Source: Chloroflexota bacterium (GTDB lineage: Bacteria; Chloroflexota; Limnocylindria; Limnocylindrales; CSP1-4). From it: 5,378 nt of DNA. The notes under the pieces were generated by a model. That model was given only the letters and a program-made list of their open reading frames with translations. It ran no database searches and had not been told where the DNA came from. This document shows positions 1 to 5,378 of this stretch, piece by piece. Numbering within the stretch: position 1 is the stretch's first letter; each line of letters starts with the position of its first letter. Position numbers and translations under genes: made by a program. The stretch covers positions 1 to 5,378 of the forward strand of contig JAJYGO010000386.1 of NCBI GenBank assembly GCA_021785115.1. Reading direction: 5' to 3'.

Positions 1-1
1 C

Positions 2-634
2 GCGGTTCAGGCGGTCGCCCGCCAGCAGGTCCAGGGCGCGGAGCATGTCAAGGTCGCTCAGGGAGACGAGGCGCCGGCGCTCGTCGGGCAGCGCGGAGAG
101 GACCGACCTGACTGCCTCTAGCGTGGCGGCGGAGACATCGCCCGGCGCTCGATCCGACGCCTCGGCGGACCAGTCGTGCCCGAGCCGCTCCTCTCGCAGC
201 CGCGTCGCCTCGGCGACCGGCATGGGCTGGCACTGGTTGCCGATGCGCTGGTACGGGCGGCCCTTCGAGTCGGCGTAGACGTCGACCCCCTCGGGCACGC
301 GGACGACGAGCAGGCGCACCCCTCGATGGACGAGCTCCTGGACCTCGACGAGCAGCCCCGGCTGCGTCGAGGCGTAGACGGACTGGCGGAGCTGGTCGAT
401 CGCGAGCGACGTTCCGAGGAACGCCTGCGGGCCTGTCCCGCGATCGGCGACGCCGAGCACGATCGTCCCGCCGGCGCCGTTCGCGAAGCACACGGCGGCT
501 TCGACGATGAGCCGTTCGGTGTCCTCGGGCAGGCGCTTGTCCTGCTTGAACTCCAGGGTCTGGCTCTCGAGCTCAGCCGGGGTTCGCCCGCTGTCGAGCT
601 CGGCCAGGATCCGTGCGACGTCGACGGCCACCAT
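2..634 (-). CDS. AlbA_2 / Schlafen-type putative ATP- or nucleic-acid-binding protein, partial (C-terminus beyond left edge)
   Basis: Translating the minus strand from the ATG at 634-632 gives 211 codons with no stop before the window ends. Seen: an N-terminal AlbA_2 domain with E-S-Q-T-L-E-F-K (residues 23-30), the glycine-rich block CFANGAGGTIVLGVAD (49-64) and G-R-P-Y-Q-R-I-G-N (125-133). A linker follows, then a segment (about 188-211) like the one that precedes the next domain in this family. Known: many full-length members run to roughly 450-570 residues and carry a C-terminal GHKL-ATPase-like part, so under half is visible. They often occur in or beside type I restriction loci, sometimes between hsdS and hsdR; their biochemical role there is not settled. 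GAGGGG abuts the ATG, which is tight, so the GTG at 631-629 is a possible alternative start. The gene is 377 bp from the abi gene and has its own promoter (658-686), so it is probably a separate transcript. The family call is confident; the function is not. Confidence 0.85.
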   Translation of the reverse strand, partial: MVAVDVARILAELDSGRTPAELESQTLEFKQDKRLPEDTERLIVEAAVCFANGAGGTIVLGVADRGTGPQAFLGTSLAIDQLRQSVYASTQPGLLVEVQELVHRGVRLLVVRVPEGVDVYADSKGRPYQRIGNQCQPMPVAEATRLREERLGHDWSAEASDRAPGDVSAATLEAVRSVLSALPDERRRLVSLSDLDMLRALDLLAGDRLNR

Positions 635-656
635 CCCCTCGCAGGCAGTTTCGCTG

Positions 657-697
657 GAGTTTAGCGAGCCTGCGCATCATGCGCAACTGCTAAACTC
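657..697. repeat. Nested inverted repeats overlapping the promoter; probable operator
   Basis: The outer arms are perfect 9-mers, GAGTTTAGC (657-665) and GCTAAACTC (689-697). Inside them is a second perfect palindrome, TGCGCAT (671-677), one base, then ATGCGCA (679-685). The inner palindrome overlaps the -35 box of the candidate promoter and the left outer arm covers the -10 box. Two concentric dyads over a promoter are what one expects of an operator for one or two dimeric repressors. The same sequence could instead fold as a cruciform or RNA hairpin, but most of it lies upstream of the predicted transcript start, which favours a DNA-level site. Confidence 0.65.
658..686 (-). promoter_or_regulatory. 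Candidate sigma-70-type promoter of the AlbA_2 gene
   Basis: On the minus strand, TTGCGC (686-681) and TAAACT (663-658) are separated by exactly 17 bases. That matches four of six positions in each of the -35 and -10 consensus boxes. Transcription would start near 650, giving a leader of about 16 nt before the ATG at 634. The two boxes sit inside the nested inverted repeats at 657-697, so a protein bound there would compete with RNA polymerase. Predicted from sequence only. Confidence 0.5.
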
Positions 698-755
698 GCG
701 ACAAACCTGCCGTCTCGGCACCGCCCCAGAGCGCATAAGCGGAGGCCGACACCGG

Positions 756-807
756 GATCTGGGAACGATCACGTCAACTGGCCCCACCGTGATCATGCCC
801 AGGGATC
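756..807. repeat. Imperfect inverted repeat with 14-nt loop
   Basis: The left arm (756-773) and right arm (788-807) pair through CGATCACG-type and CTGGG/CCCAG blocks. CGTGATC (788-794) complements GATCACG (767-773), three positions are mostly mismatched, then CCCAG (798-802) complements CTGGG (759-763). Each arm also carries GGGATCTG in the same orientation (754-761 and 802-809). There is no T-run, so a simple rho-independent terminator is unlikely. It could be an operator, an RNA structure, or a remnant of a small palindromic element. Confidence 0.4.
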
Positions 808-906
808 TGACCCTGCAGCCGCCGAGGGCGGGCGCAGCGCGTCTCGGCGACGCCTAAGGCACCCGAGGGGTCGCATAAGGGGCGAGCTCCTGCGCCTCCC
901 CGGGAC

Positions 907-953
907 CCGTTCTTCACAGAATCGCCGTTCTTCACACTGGCTGTAAAGAATGG
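907..953. repeat. Three-copy 12-bp site: two direct, one inverted; probable regulator-binding cluster
   Basis: CCGTTCTTCACA occurs exactly at 907-918 and again at 925-936, an 18-bp period that would place both on nearly the same face of the helix. A third copy, inverted, is TGTAAAGAATGG (942-953), matching 10 of 12 positions. The second and third copies make a dyad with a 5-bp centre. On the minus strand TTTACA (947-942) and GATTCT (923-918), 18 bp apart, form a weak promoter candidate within the cluster. It points toward the AlbA_2 gene, over 270 bp away. The binding protein is not recognisable from this window. Confidence 0.5.
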
Positions 954-1011
954 CATGGCCCCGGTGACGTCCCCCACGGCGGCCGATCCGTGAAACGGCG
1001 GAGAGGTCGCT

Positions 1012-1878
1012 CTAGCGGCCGCTTGCAGGTCGATCGGGGAATCGTCCGGCTCTGGCCTGGGCCCGGTATGACTCCCCAAGGAAGACCGCCACCGTCGTCG
1101 CCGCGTTGACAACCACCTCCGCATGGTGACGAGCTGGCATTCGCACGCGAGCGTGACCATCGCTGAGCTTGTTGCGAAGGGGCGCGAGGCCGTTCACGAC
1201 CGTCACGAGCCCGCGAACGACATCCTTGAAGCGCGCGTCCAGATCTTCCCGGTCGTCGTCGAGTCGCAGCATCCGGGACACCGCCTTGTACTGCCGCGGG
1301 AGGTCGCCGGCGTAGTCGCTCCGGGCGCCGGTCAGGGCCTCTTCAAGCTCGCCGAGCACCACCTCGAGCAGCGTTCTCGCGTTCGTGATCGCACCGTCGT
1401 AGTCCCCGGTCTCCAGCTTGACCCTGCACTTGTCCGCGAGCTCGCGCACGTACTCGTCCGACAGAGGACCGCCACCCTGAGCCGCGGGCAACTCCACCAT
1501 CATCCGGCCGACGAGCTTGTAGCCCGTCCCGGCACGAATGAGCTGACACCCCCCGGCCTGCAGGGCGCTGTTGAGATATGCAACCGCCGGTCCTGGCTCC
1601 ATCGTCGAGCCCGCGAAGCTCGCTGGTCCCACGGCCGCCTCAACGATCCTTGCGAGCTCGTCAGTGCCGTTGTATCGCCTCAGCCACGCTTCTGCCCGCT
1701 GCTGCCGACTCCCGCTCTCGAGATCGGCAGCCGCCAGGCCAAGGTCGTGCTCGAAGAAGGCGTCGATGTCCACGTAGCGCCGATAGGGGGAGAGGCTGAG
1801 CTCGTCGACTGAAGGGTTGCCGCAGACGACCTCGGCGATGAGACTCAGCGTCCGCACGGAGAGCCGAGGAGCCGTCAT
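1012..1878 (-). CDS. Abortive-infection family protein with Abi_C / HEPN-like domain
   Basis: 288 residues. Seen: an N-terminal part of unassigned fold (about 1-135) including YLNSAL and GYKLV segments (101-106, 119-123), then a C-terminal helical domain from about 140. The latter has D-G-A-I-T-N-A-R-T-L-L-E (161-172) and L-R-N-K-L-S-D-G-H (234-242), followed by a hydrophobic helix (253-268). This is the pattern of the Abi_C (abortive infection C-terminus) family. The R235-N236...H242 pair fits the R-N-x5-H signature of HEPN ribonucleases, so the inferred activity is RNA cleavage causing dormancy or death of infected cells. Such activity is not shown for this protein, and Abi_C members are poorly characterised. 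The ATG overlaps the hsdS stop (ATGA, 1878-1875) and no strong ribosome site precedes it, so translation probably depends on ribosomes finishing hsdS. No signal peptide or membrane segment is evident. Family confidence is good; the RNase role is moderate. Confidence 0.82.
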   Translation of the reverse strand: MTAPRLSVRTLSLIAEVVCGNPSVDELSLSPYRRYVDIDAFFEHDLGLAAADLESGSRQQRAEAWLRRYNGTDELARIVEAAVGPASFAGSTMEPGPAVAYLNSALQAGGCQLIRAGTGYKLVGRMMVELPAAQGGGPLSDEYVRELADKCRVKLETGDYDGAITNARTLLEVVLGELEEALTGARSDYAGDLPRQYKAVSRMLRLDDDREDLDARFKDVVRGLVTVVNGLAPLRNKLSDGHARVRMPARHHAEVVVNAATTVAVFLGESYRAQARAGRFPDRPASGR

Positions 1879-3107
1879 CGCATCTCAGGCGCGCCGAGGA
1901 GGCGCGGGAGAAGAAGGTCGCGCGTCTGCGCTAGGACCCGTGACTCGCGCGCCACAAGCAGGACTCGCGCTACGAGCGGCTCGAGAATGCGGTCAAGCTC
2001 GCTGGCGGCATCTGGCATGAACGCCGGGACATGAATGGACCTCAGTGCCGTCGAGTTGAGGCCCGGGATGGCGACGCCCGTCCCCTTGACCCTCATCTCA
2101 TTCATCGCCTCGGCTCCGGAGAGCCACAGGTAGAGCAGCGTCTGCGTGTAGGGCGGCCGAGCACGCAGCCGGTACACGTGCTCGTTGATTGCGGCCGTCT
2201 CGAACGGGAAGCCGTCGCCAACCATCGTCGCGTGGGGCTCGAAGAGACCTGGCCGCCCGCCGTCCTTGTACAAGAGAACATCCCTGTTCTCCAGCTTCCC
2301 ACGCCGCATTGCCGCGTAGTAGTCGACAGGAACGTACTTCGTCTTCGAGAAGTCGAACTCTCCGAGTCCGGTAATGCTCTCGGCCCCGATGCTTGGCACT
2401 CCATCGTTGTACGCGGAGACGCCTCCCTGGGGCCGTCCGCCCGTCTCGAGAACCTCGACTACGTCGCCAACAGTGAGCGGTTCGACGGGCTCTTGGGCCT
2501 TCATCGCGTTCAGGCGGACATCAAAGACGAGTCGGGATAGTTGAACCAGCCGAGCCACGAAAAGGCTGTTCAACTCGATCTTGTCGTCGAGTGTGCCGAG
2601 GATGCCGGCGATGCGCCGCTGCTCTGCGACGGCAGGCATAGGTACCCGGACGCGGCGAAGGTCCCGAAGACTGAGGTAGTCGGCCATGTCAGTCTGCGAC
2701 TTCAGGCCACTCGCCTGATTCGCGAAGTCGGCCGAGCCGAGCCAGTAGTAGAGGTATCCGGGGTCGAGACGCGCTGGGTCTTGGACGCGGAACCAGCACA
2801 CTTGCGGGGAGTACGCGTACCCAGCTTGCCGTGGGCGGATACGGGTTCGTCGACCGAAGGTCCCCTTGGTGGTGAGCACCACGTCGTCAGCCTTGGACAG
2901 CTTGGGGCCAATCGCACGCTCGTACTCATGGCGAATGTAGTCGGTCGGCTCTCCGTCGATCGCGCCATCACCAATCTGCGCCACCCGAAGGATTGGGAAG
3001 CCTGGCCGGCCTAACTCGTCTCGTCGGGTTCGATACCCGTCTCCAATGGTGAGCGCCCCACCCTTGTCGAGCTCATCGAACGAGACTCGGCCTGGCGCGC
3101 TACCCAC
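1875..3107 (-). CDS. hsdS: Type I restriction-modification specificity subunit HsdS
   Basis: HsdS carries the two DNA-reading domains that set the bipartite target of a type I methyltransferase (M2S) or full enzyme (R2M2S). Counting from the GTG at 3107, it has 410 residues, a normal length. In order: target-recognition domain 1 (about 10-155); a central conserved region with [19 protein letters not shown] (162-180) and its helix; target-recognition domain 2 (about 205-360); and a second conserved helix ending in R-D-L-L-L-P-R-L-L (396-404). Both halves are complete. The frame is also open to a TTG at 3137, but GTG 3107 is preferred: it overlaps the hsdM stop by 8 nt and GGGAG lies about 10 nt upstream. 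The abi gene follows with a 4-nt overlap. The target sequence cannot be read from the protein by eye. Confidence 0.93.
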   Translation of the reverse strand: MGSAPGRVSFDELDKGGALTIGDGYRTRRDELGRPGFPILRVAQIGDGAIDGEPTDYIRHEYERAIGPKLSKADDVVLTTKGTFGRRTRIRPRQAGYAYSPQVCWFRVQDPARLDPGYLYYWLGSADFANQASGLKSQTDMADYLSLRDLRRVRVPMPAVAEQRRIAGILGTLDDKIELNSLFVARLVQLSRLVFDVRLNAMKAQEPVEPLTVGDVVEVLETGGRPQGGVSAYNDGVPSIGAESITGLGEFDFSKTKYVPVDYYAAMRRGKLENRDVLLYKDGGRPGLFEPHATMVGDGFPFETAAINEHVYRLRARPPYTQTLLYLWLSGAEAMNEMRVKGTGVAIPGLNSTALRSIHVPAFMPDAASELDRILEPLVARVLLVARESRVLAQTRDLLLPRLLGAPEMR

Positions 3108-4656
3108 CGAAGCCGAGCTCCCGTAGGTTCGCCTCAATCAGCGCGTCGAGCCGGTGACCCTCGGCGACCTGCTCGCGCAGCGTCGCCGACAGACGCCGCA
3201 TCTGGTCCTCAAACGCCGCGTCGTCCTCCTCGGCATCGGCGGCCCCGACGTAGCGGCCCGGCGTCAGCACGTGGCCATGGCCACGGATCTCGTCGAGCGT
3301 TGCCGAACGGCAGAAGCCAGGCTCGTCCGCGTACTCGGCTGCGTCGCTGTCGCCGCGCCACGCGTGGTAGACGCCTGCGATGCGGGCAATCTCCTCGTCC
3401 CTCAGCTCGCGGTGGGTCCGGTCCACCAGCGATCCGAGCCCGCGGGCATCGATGAACAGCGTCTCGCGTCGTCGGTCTCGAAAGCGGCCGTTGCGCTTGT
3501 CTCGGGCGATGAACCAGAGGCATACAGGGATTTGGGTGGAGTAGAACAGCTGGCCCGGGAGCGCGACCATGCAGTCGACGAGGTCGGCCTCGACGATGTT
3601 CTTCCGGATCTCGCCCTCGCCCGACTGGCTGGAGGACATGGATCCGTTCGCCAGCACGAAACCGGCGATCCCGTTCGGTGCGAGGTGGCTGATGAAGTGT
3701 TGGACCCAGGCGAAGTTGGCGTTGCCGACCGGCGGGACGCCATACGTCCATCGGCGGTCGTCCTTGAGGAGCTCGCCGCGCCAGTCGGAATCGTTGAACG
3801 GCGGGTTGGCGAGGACGTAGTCGGCCTTGAGGTCGGGGTGGCGGTGTTGTGAAACGTGTCGCCGTGGGCGATCTGGGCGTCGATGCCCCGGATGGCGAGG
3901 TTCATCTTCGCGAGCCGCCAGGTCGTGTAGTTGGACTCCTGGCCGTAGATGCTGAATGTCGCCGATGCGCCCGGCATGGGCCTCGATGAACCGCTCGCTC
4001 TGGACGAACATGCCGCCGCTGCCGCAGCACGGGTCGTAGACGCGGCCCCTGTACGGGGCGAGCATCTCGACGAGCACCCGGACGACGTGGCGGGGCGTGT
4101 AGAACTGGCCGCTCTGCTTGCCCTCGGCGGACGCGAACTGGGCGAGGAAGTACTCGTAGACACGGCCCAGGGTGTCCTTGGCCCGGTCGGCCGGCGCGCC
4201 TAGCGCGATGTCCGATACGAGGTTGATGAGCTGTCCGAGGCGCGCCTTGTCGAGGCCGGGCCGGGCGTAGTCCTTGGGCAGCACGCCCTTGAGCGAGGGG
4301 TTGTCGCGCTCGATCGCGGCCATCGCGTCGTCGACGAGGGTGCCGATCGTCGGCTGGGGCGCCGCGGCCTTGAGGGCCGTCCAGCGGGCCTCCCTGGGTA
4401 CCCAGAAGATCGTGGCGGCCCGGTACTCATCGCGGTCCTCGGGGTCCGCGCCGTGGGCCATGTCGGCCTCGAGCTCGGCGTGCTTGGCCTCGAAGGCGTC
4501 GCTGATGTACTTGAGGAAGATCAGCCCCAGGACGACGTGCTTGTACTCGGCGGCGTCCATGTTGTTGCGCAGCGCGTCCGCCGCCTGCCAGAGCTTCGCC
4601 TCGAAGCCGAGGTTCGCCCCCGTGTCGCGAGCGCCAGTAGTCCGAGATCGCGCCAA
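3100..4656 (-). CDS. hsdM: Type I restriction-modification methyltransferase subunit HsdM, with compensated double frameshift
   Basis: N6-adenine methyltransferase using S-adenosylmethionine, partner of HsdS. I start it at TTG 4656: GGGGAG lies 5 nt upstream and the family's usual N-terminus ([10 protein letters not shown]) follows at residues 14-23. That gives 518 residues, a typical length. In order: HsdM_N helical domain (14 to about 150), [11 protein letters not shown] (183-193), SAM-binding D-P-C-C-G-S-G-G-M (208-216), catalytic N-P-P-F (284-287), then the C-terminal part with a possible coiled coil near 475-515. Odd: residues 235-270 read as arginine/histidine/proline-rich nonsense, while the minus-strand frame shifted by one base (3953-3846) encodes the expected segment containing [10 protein letters not shown] and [10 protein letters not shown]. 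Dropping one A at 3955/3956 (plus strand) and adding one base between 3845 and 3846 restores a normal HsdM. As written the protein would probably be inactive. Confidence 0.92.
   Translation of the reverse strand: MARSRTTGARDTGANLGFEAKLWQAADALRNNMDAAEYKHVVLGLIFLKYISDAFEAKHAELEADMAHGADPEDRDEYRAATIFWVPREARWTALKAAAPQPTIGTLVDDAMAAIERDNPSLKGVLPKDYARPGLDKARLGQLINLVSDIALGAPADRAKDTLGRVYEYFLAQFASAEGKQSGQFYTPRHVVRVLVEMLAPYRGRVYDPCCGSGGMFVQSERFIEAHAGRIGDIQHLRPGVQLHDLAAREDEPRHPGHRRPDRPRRHVSQHRHPDLKADYVLANPPFNDSDWRGELLKDDRRWTYGVPPVGNANFAWVQHFISHLAPNGIAGFVLANGSMSSSQSGEGEIRKNIVEADLVDCMVALPGQLFYSTQIPVCLWFIARDKRNGRFRDRRRETLFIDARGLGSLVDRTHRELRDEEIARIAGVYHAWRGDSDAAEYADEPGFCRSATLDEIRGHGHVLTPGRYVGAADAEEDDAAFEDQMRRLSATLREQVAEGHRLDALIEANLRELGFGG
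3846..3956 (-). other. hsdM: Out-of-frame segment of hsdM bounded by +1 and -1 shifts
   Basis: Upstream of 3956 the main frame encodes H-A-G-R-I-G-D-I and downstream of 3846 it encodes [15 protein letters not shown], both normal HsdM. Between them the conserved family sequence lies only in the other frame, ending H-G-D-T-F-H-N at 3846. The left join is consistent with one extra T (minus strand) in ATTCAGC, where ATCAGC would give I-S. The right join is consistent with one lost base in AACACCGC, where AACGACCGC would give N-D-R. Neither frame has a stop here, so the shift is silent to an ORF caller. Confidence 0.85.
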
Positions 4657-4661
4657 GTCAG

Positions 4662-4667
4662 CTCCCC
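4662..4667 (-). promoter_or_regulatory. Shine-Dalgarno site fixing the hsdM TTG start
   Basis: On the minus strand GGGGAG ends five bases (CTGAC) before TTG at 4656-4654. No other in-frame start codon between 4926 and the conserved N-terminus has a comparable site. This is the main reason for preferring a rare start codon here. A candidate -10 box TAGACT (4691-4686) with a poor -35 lies just upstream and would give a leader of roughly 23 nt. Confidence 0.6.
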
Positions 4668-4824
4668 ACTTCTGTCGGTCAGCCGAGTCTAGCCCGGAGC
4701 GCTCAGCCGCTTCCGCCCGCTCGCGCGGCGAGAATCGGAGCCGACCTCGCAGCATCCACCGCCCATCCCCATCGCCGCCCAACATGTGGACAACGCGCCA
4801 CCCACCGGCCGGATCTCGTGGATA

Positions 4825-4836
4825 GAACATCTGTTC
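4825..4836. promoter_or_regulatory. LexA-like (SOS) box between hsdM and the divergent gene
   Basis: The 12-bp sequence is GAAC-N4-GTTC. On the minus strand it reads GAACAGATGTTC, whose centre AGAT fits the RNRY of the Gram-positive/actinobacterial LexA consensus; the two flanking consensus bases (C before, C after) are not matched. It overlaps a weak minus-strand promoter candidate, TTGGGC (4850-4845), 17 bp, TTCTAT (4827-4822), and lies just upstream of a plus-strand TAGACT (4855-4860). One such box can arise by chance, so SOS control is only a suggestion. Confidence 0.35.
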
Positions 4837-4931
4837 ACACAGCGGCCCAACGCCTAGACTGAACTGCTCGAAGCACTCCCGCTCGCCGGCCAGCCTCTCG
4901 GCTGAAACGTCACCCCGGAGGGCCACTCCCC

Positions 4932-5012
4932 GTGTCCGAACCCGCCCGCGGCGCAGCCGCGCCCAGCGCCGCCCGCGGCCGCCCGTCGTCTGGGCGGCGG
5001 GCCGGCCGGTGA
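4932..5012 (+). CDS. Possible 26-residue leader ORF upstream of the rightward gene
   Basis: GTG at 4932 is preceded by a good ribosome site, GGAGGG (4917-4922), 9 nt away. The frame runs 26 codons, rich in Ala, Arg, Gly, Pro and Ser, to a TGA at 5010-5012 that overlaps the GTG start at 5009 as GTGA. Two GC hairpins lie in it: 4947-4961 (6-bp stem) and 4978-4998 (perfect 7-bp stem GCCGCCC/GGGCGGC, 7-nt loop). The second ties up the purine-rich stretch just ahead of the 5009 start. Either this is a coupling leader peptide, or it is the true N-terminus of the next gene split by a one-base indel. No homologue is recognised. Confidence 0.35.
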   Translation: MSEPARGAAAPSAARGRPSSGRRAGR

Positions 5013-5378
5013 GCCGGTTCGACCCGCTGATCATGCACGCGGTCATCACGCGCGTGGAGGCCGAGCGGCCGGTGCTCGACCTGGAGCTGGTCGTCGCCCT
5101 CTACCACCACCTCAGCGGGCTCGAGGGCCCCCAGCCGACGTCCGAGGGCCTGCTCGAGTACCTGGACCACGTCGTGCCCTGGCTGGGCGAGGACGGGCTG
5201 CGCGGGCTCCTCGGGCTGGCGCCCGGGGCTCCGCGCGGGAGGCCAGCGGCCGCCGCGGCCGAGCGGGCGGGCGGCGACTCCTCCGCGCCCGGCCGAGGGC
5301 GCCCGAGGGGCACGGGCCAGCTGACCGCCGGCGCGGTCCGCGCGGCGCACCAGGCGCTCCGGGCCGAGCGCGGACGCC
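5009..5378 (+). CDS. Unrecognised actinobacterial-type protein, 5' part only (runs off right edge)
   Basis: 123 residues are visible from GTG 5009; ATG 5033 is an alternative start. Seen: a helical N-terminal part (about 1-70) containing [13 protein letters not shown] (23-35) and V-P-W-L-G (56-60), then an Ala/Gly/Arg/Pro-rich linker with two AT-hook-like R-G-R-P motifs (76-79, 96-99). A G-R-P-R-G-T-G stretch follows, then a helix with [11 protein letters not shown]. In some actinobacterial proteins an R-P-R-G-T-G...A...L-R-x-E-x-G-R run precedes a helix-turn-helix, so a DNA-binding C-terminus is plausible but lies outside the window. Codons are extremely GC-rich, unlike the restriction cassette. 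It is divergent from hsdM and need not be functionally linked. No name can be given. Confidence 0.6.
   Translation, partial: MSRFDPLIMHAVITRVEAERPVLDLELVVALYHHLSGLEGPQPTSEGLLEYLDHVVPWLGEDGLRGLLGLAPGAPRGRPAAAAAERAGGDSSAPGRGRPRGTGQLTAGAVRAAHQALRAERGR

Larger units (their letters stand above)
635..1011. other. Gene-free region between the abi gene and the AlbA_2 gene
   Basis: I see no credible gene on either strand in these 377 bases; the short open frames lack family resemblance or good ribosome sites. It holds the promoter and nested palindromes (657-697), an imperfect hairpin (756-807), and three copies of a 12-bp site (907-953). There is also a loose nested stem: GGGTC (868-872) pairs with GACCC (904-908), and GGGG (879-882) pairs with CCCC (898-901). 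No clear terminator (GC stem plus T-run) follows the abi stop on the minus strand. Confidence 0.6.

Noticed and set aside
48..491. Minus-strand open frame of 147 codons, very Arg/Ala/Pro-rich
   Set aside because: It is an out-of-frame shadow of the AlbA_2 gene, which has clear family motifs in the neighbouring frame.
176..664. Plus-strand open frame of 162 codons opposite the AlbA_2 gene
   Set aside because: It is codon-for-codon antisense to the real gene, has no recognisable domain, and starts with GTG without a ribosome site.
732..882. CGCATAAG at 732-739 and again at 872-879, recalling XerC half-sites of dif
   Set aside because: Only one half-site type is present, the copies are 140 bp apart in the same orientation, and no adjoining XerD-like half exists; a chance short repeat is adequate.
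1014..1023. AGCGGCCGCT palindrome at the abi stop codon
   Set aside because: A 10-bp GC palindrome of this kind is common in such DNA, has no loop for a terminator, and is explained by the last codons of the gene.
774..1160. Minus-strand open frame of 128 codons overlapping the abi 3' end
   Set aside because: Its first third lies within abi in another frame; the rest is low-complexity and crosses the repeat cluster. No family resemblance.
1123..1812. Plus-strand open frame of 229 codons opposite the abi gene
   Set aside because: High GC leaves antisense frames open; the minus-strand Abi_C protein explains the region.
3402..4163. Minus-strand open frame of 253 codons within hsdM
   Set aside because: Only its YGQE...FHN part is meaningful, as the displaced piece of hsdM; the flanks are Ser/Arg/Pro-rich out-of-frame sequence, so it is not a separate gene.
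4657..5049. Longer hsdM starting at 5049
   Set aside because: It would overlap the divergent gene start, and its first 40 residues are low-complexity antisense of that GC-rich gene; TTG 4656 has the ribosome site and the family-typical N-terminus.

Overview
This is high-GC DNA, most likely from an actinobacterium. The phylum is inferred from codon bias and protein character and not proven; a high-GC proteobacterium cannot be excluded. The window is a piece of a defence island and reads mainly right to left on the minus strand. At the right edge, going the other way, is the start of an ordinary-looking and much more GC-rich gene.

Layout. (1) Positions 2-634, minus: the first 211 residues of an AlbA_2 (Schlafen-type) family protein that continues past the left edge. 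It has its own promoter, which is overlaid by a striking pair of nested inverted repeats (657-697). (2) Positions 635-1011: no gene, but three sets of repeats or palindromes that look like regulator sites or RNA structures. (3) Positions 1012-1878, minus: an abortive-infection-type protein with an Abi_C domain and a HEPN-like R-N-x5-H ribonuclease motif. (4) Positions 1875-3107, minus: hsdS, the specificity subunit of a type I restriction-modification system. (5) Positions 3100-4656, minus: hsdM, the methyltransferase subunit. (6) Positions 4657-4931: a divergent intergenic region with a LexA-like box. (7) From 4932, plus: a tiny leader-like ORF overlapping (GTGA) the start of an unrecognised gene that runs off the right edge.

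hsdM, hsdS and the abi gene overlap end to start (8 nt if hsdS starts at the GTG, then 4 nt), so they form one translationally coupled operon. HsdM and HsdS together methylate the host's recognition sites. No hsdR (restriction subunit) lies in the window; it may lie beyond the left edge. A HEPN-type candidate RNase co-translated with hsdMS recalls the layout of the PrrC/EcoprrI system, where an anticodon nuclease is encoded inside a type I cassette and acts when restriction is disabled. The protein here is not PrrC, so the parallel is inference.

The main anomaly is in hsdM. Two compensating one-base shifts, near 3955 and 3846, replace 36 residues of a strongly conserved methyltransferase segment with out-of-frame sequence, while the reading frame stays open throughout. 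This is either a pair of sequencing errors or a real lesion that would probably inactivate the enzyme.
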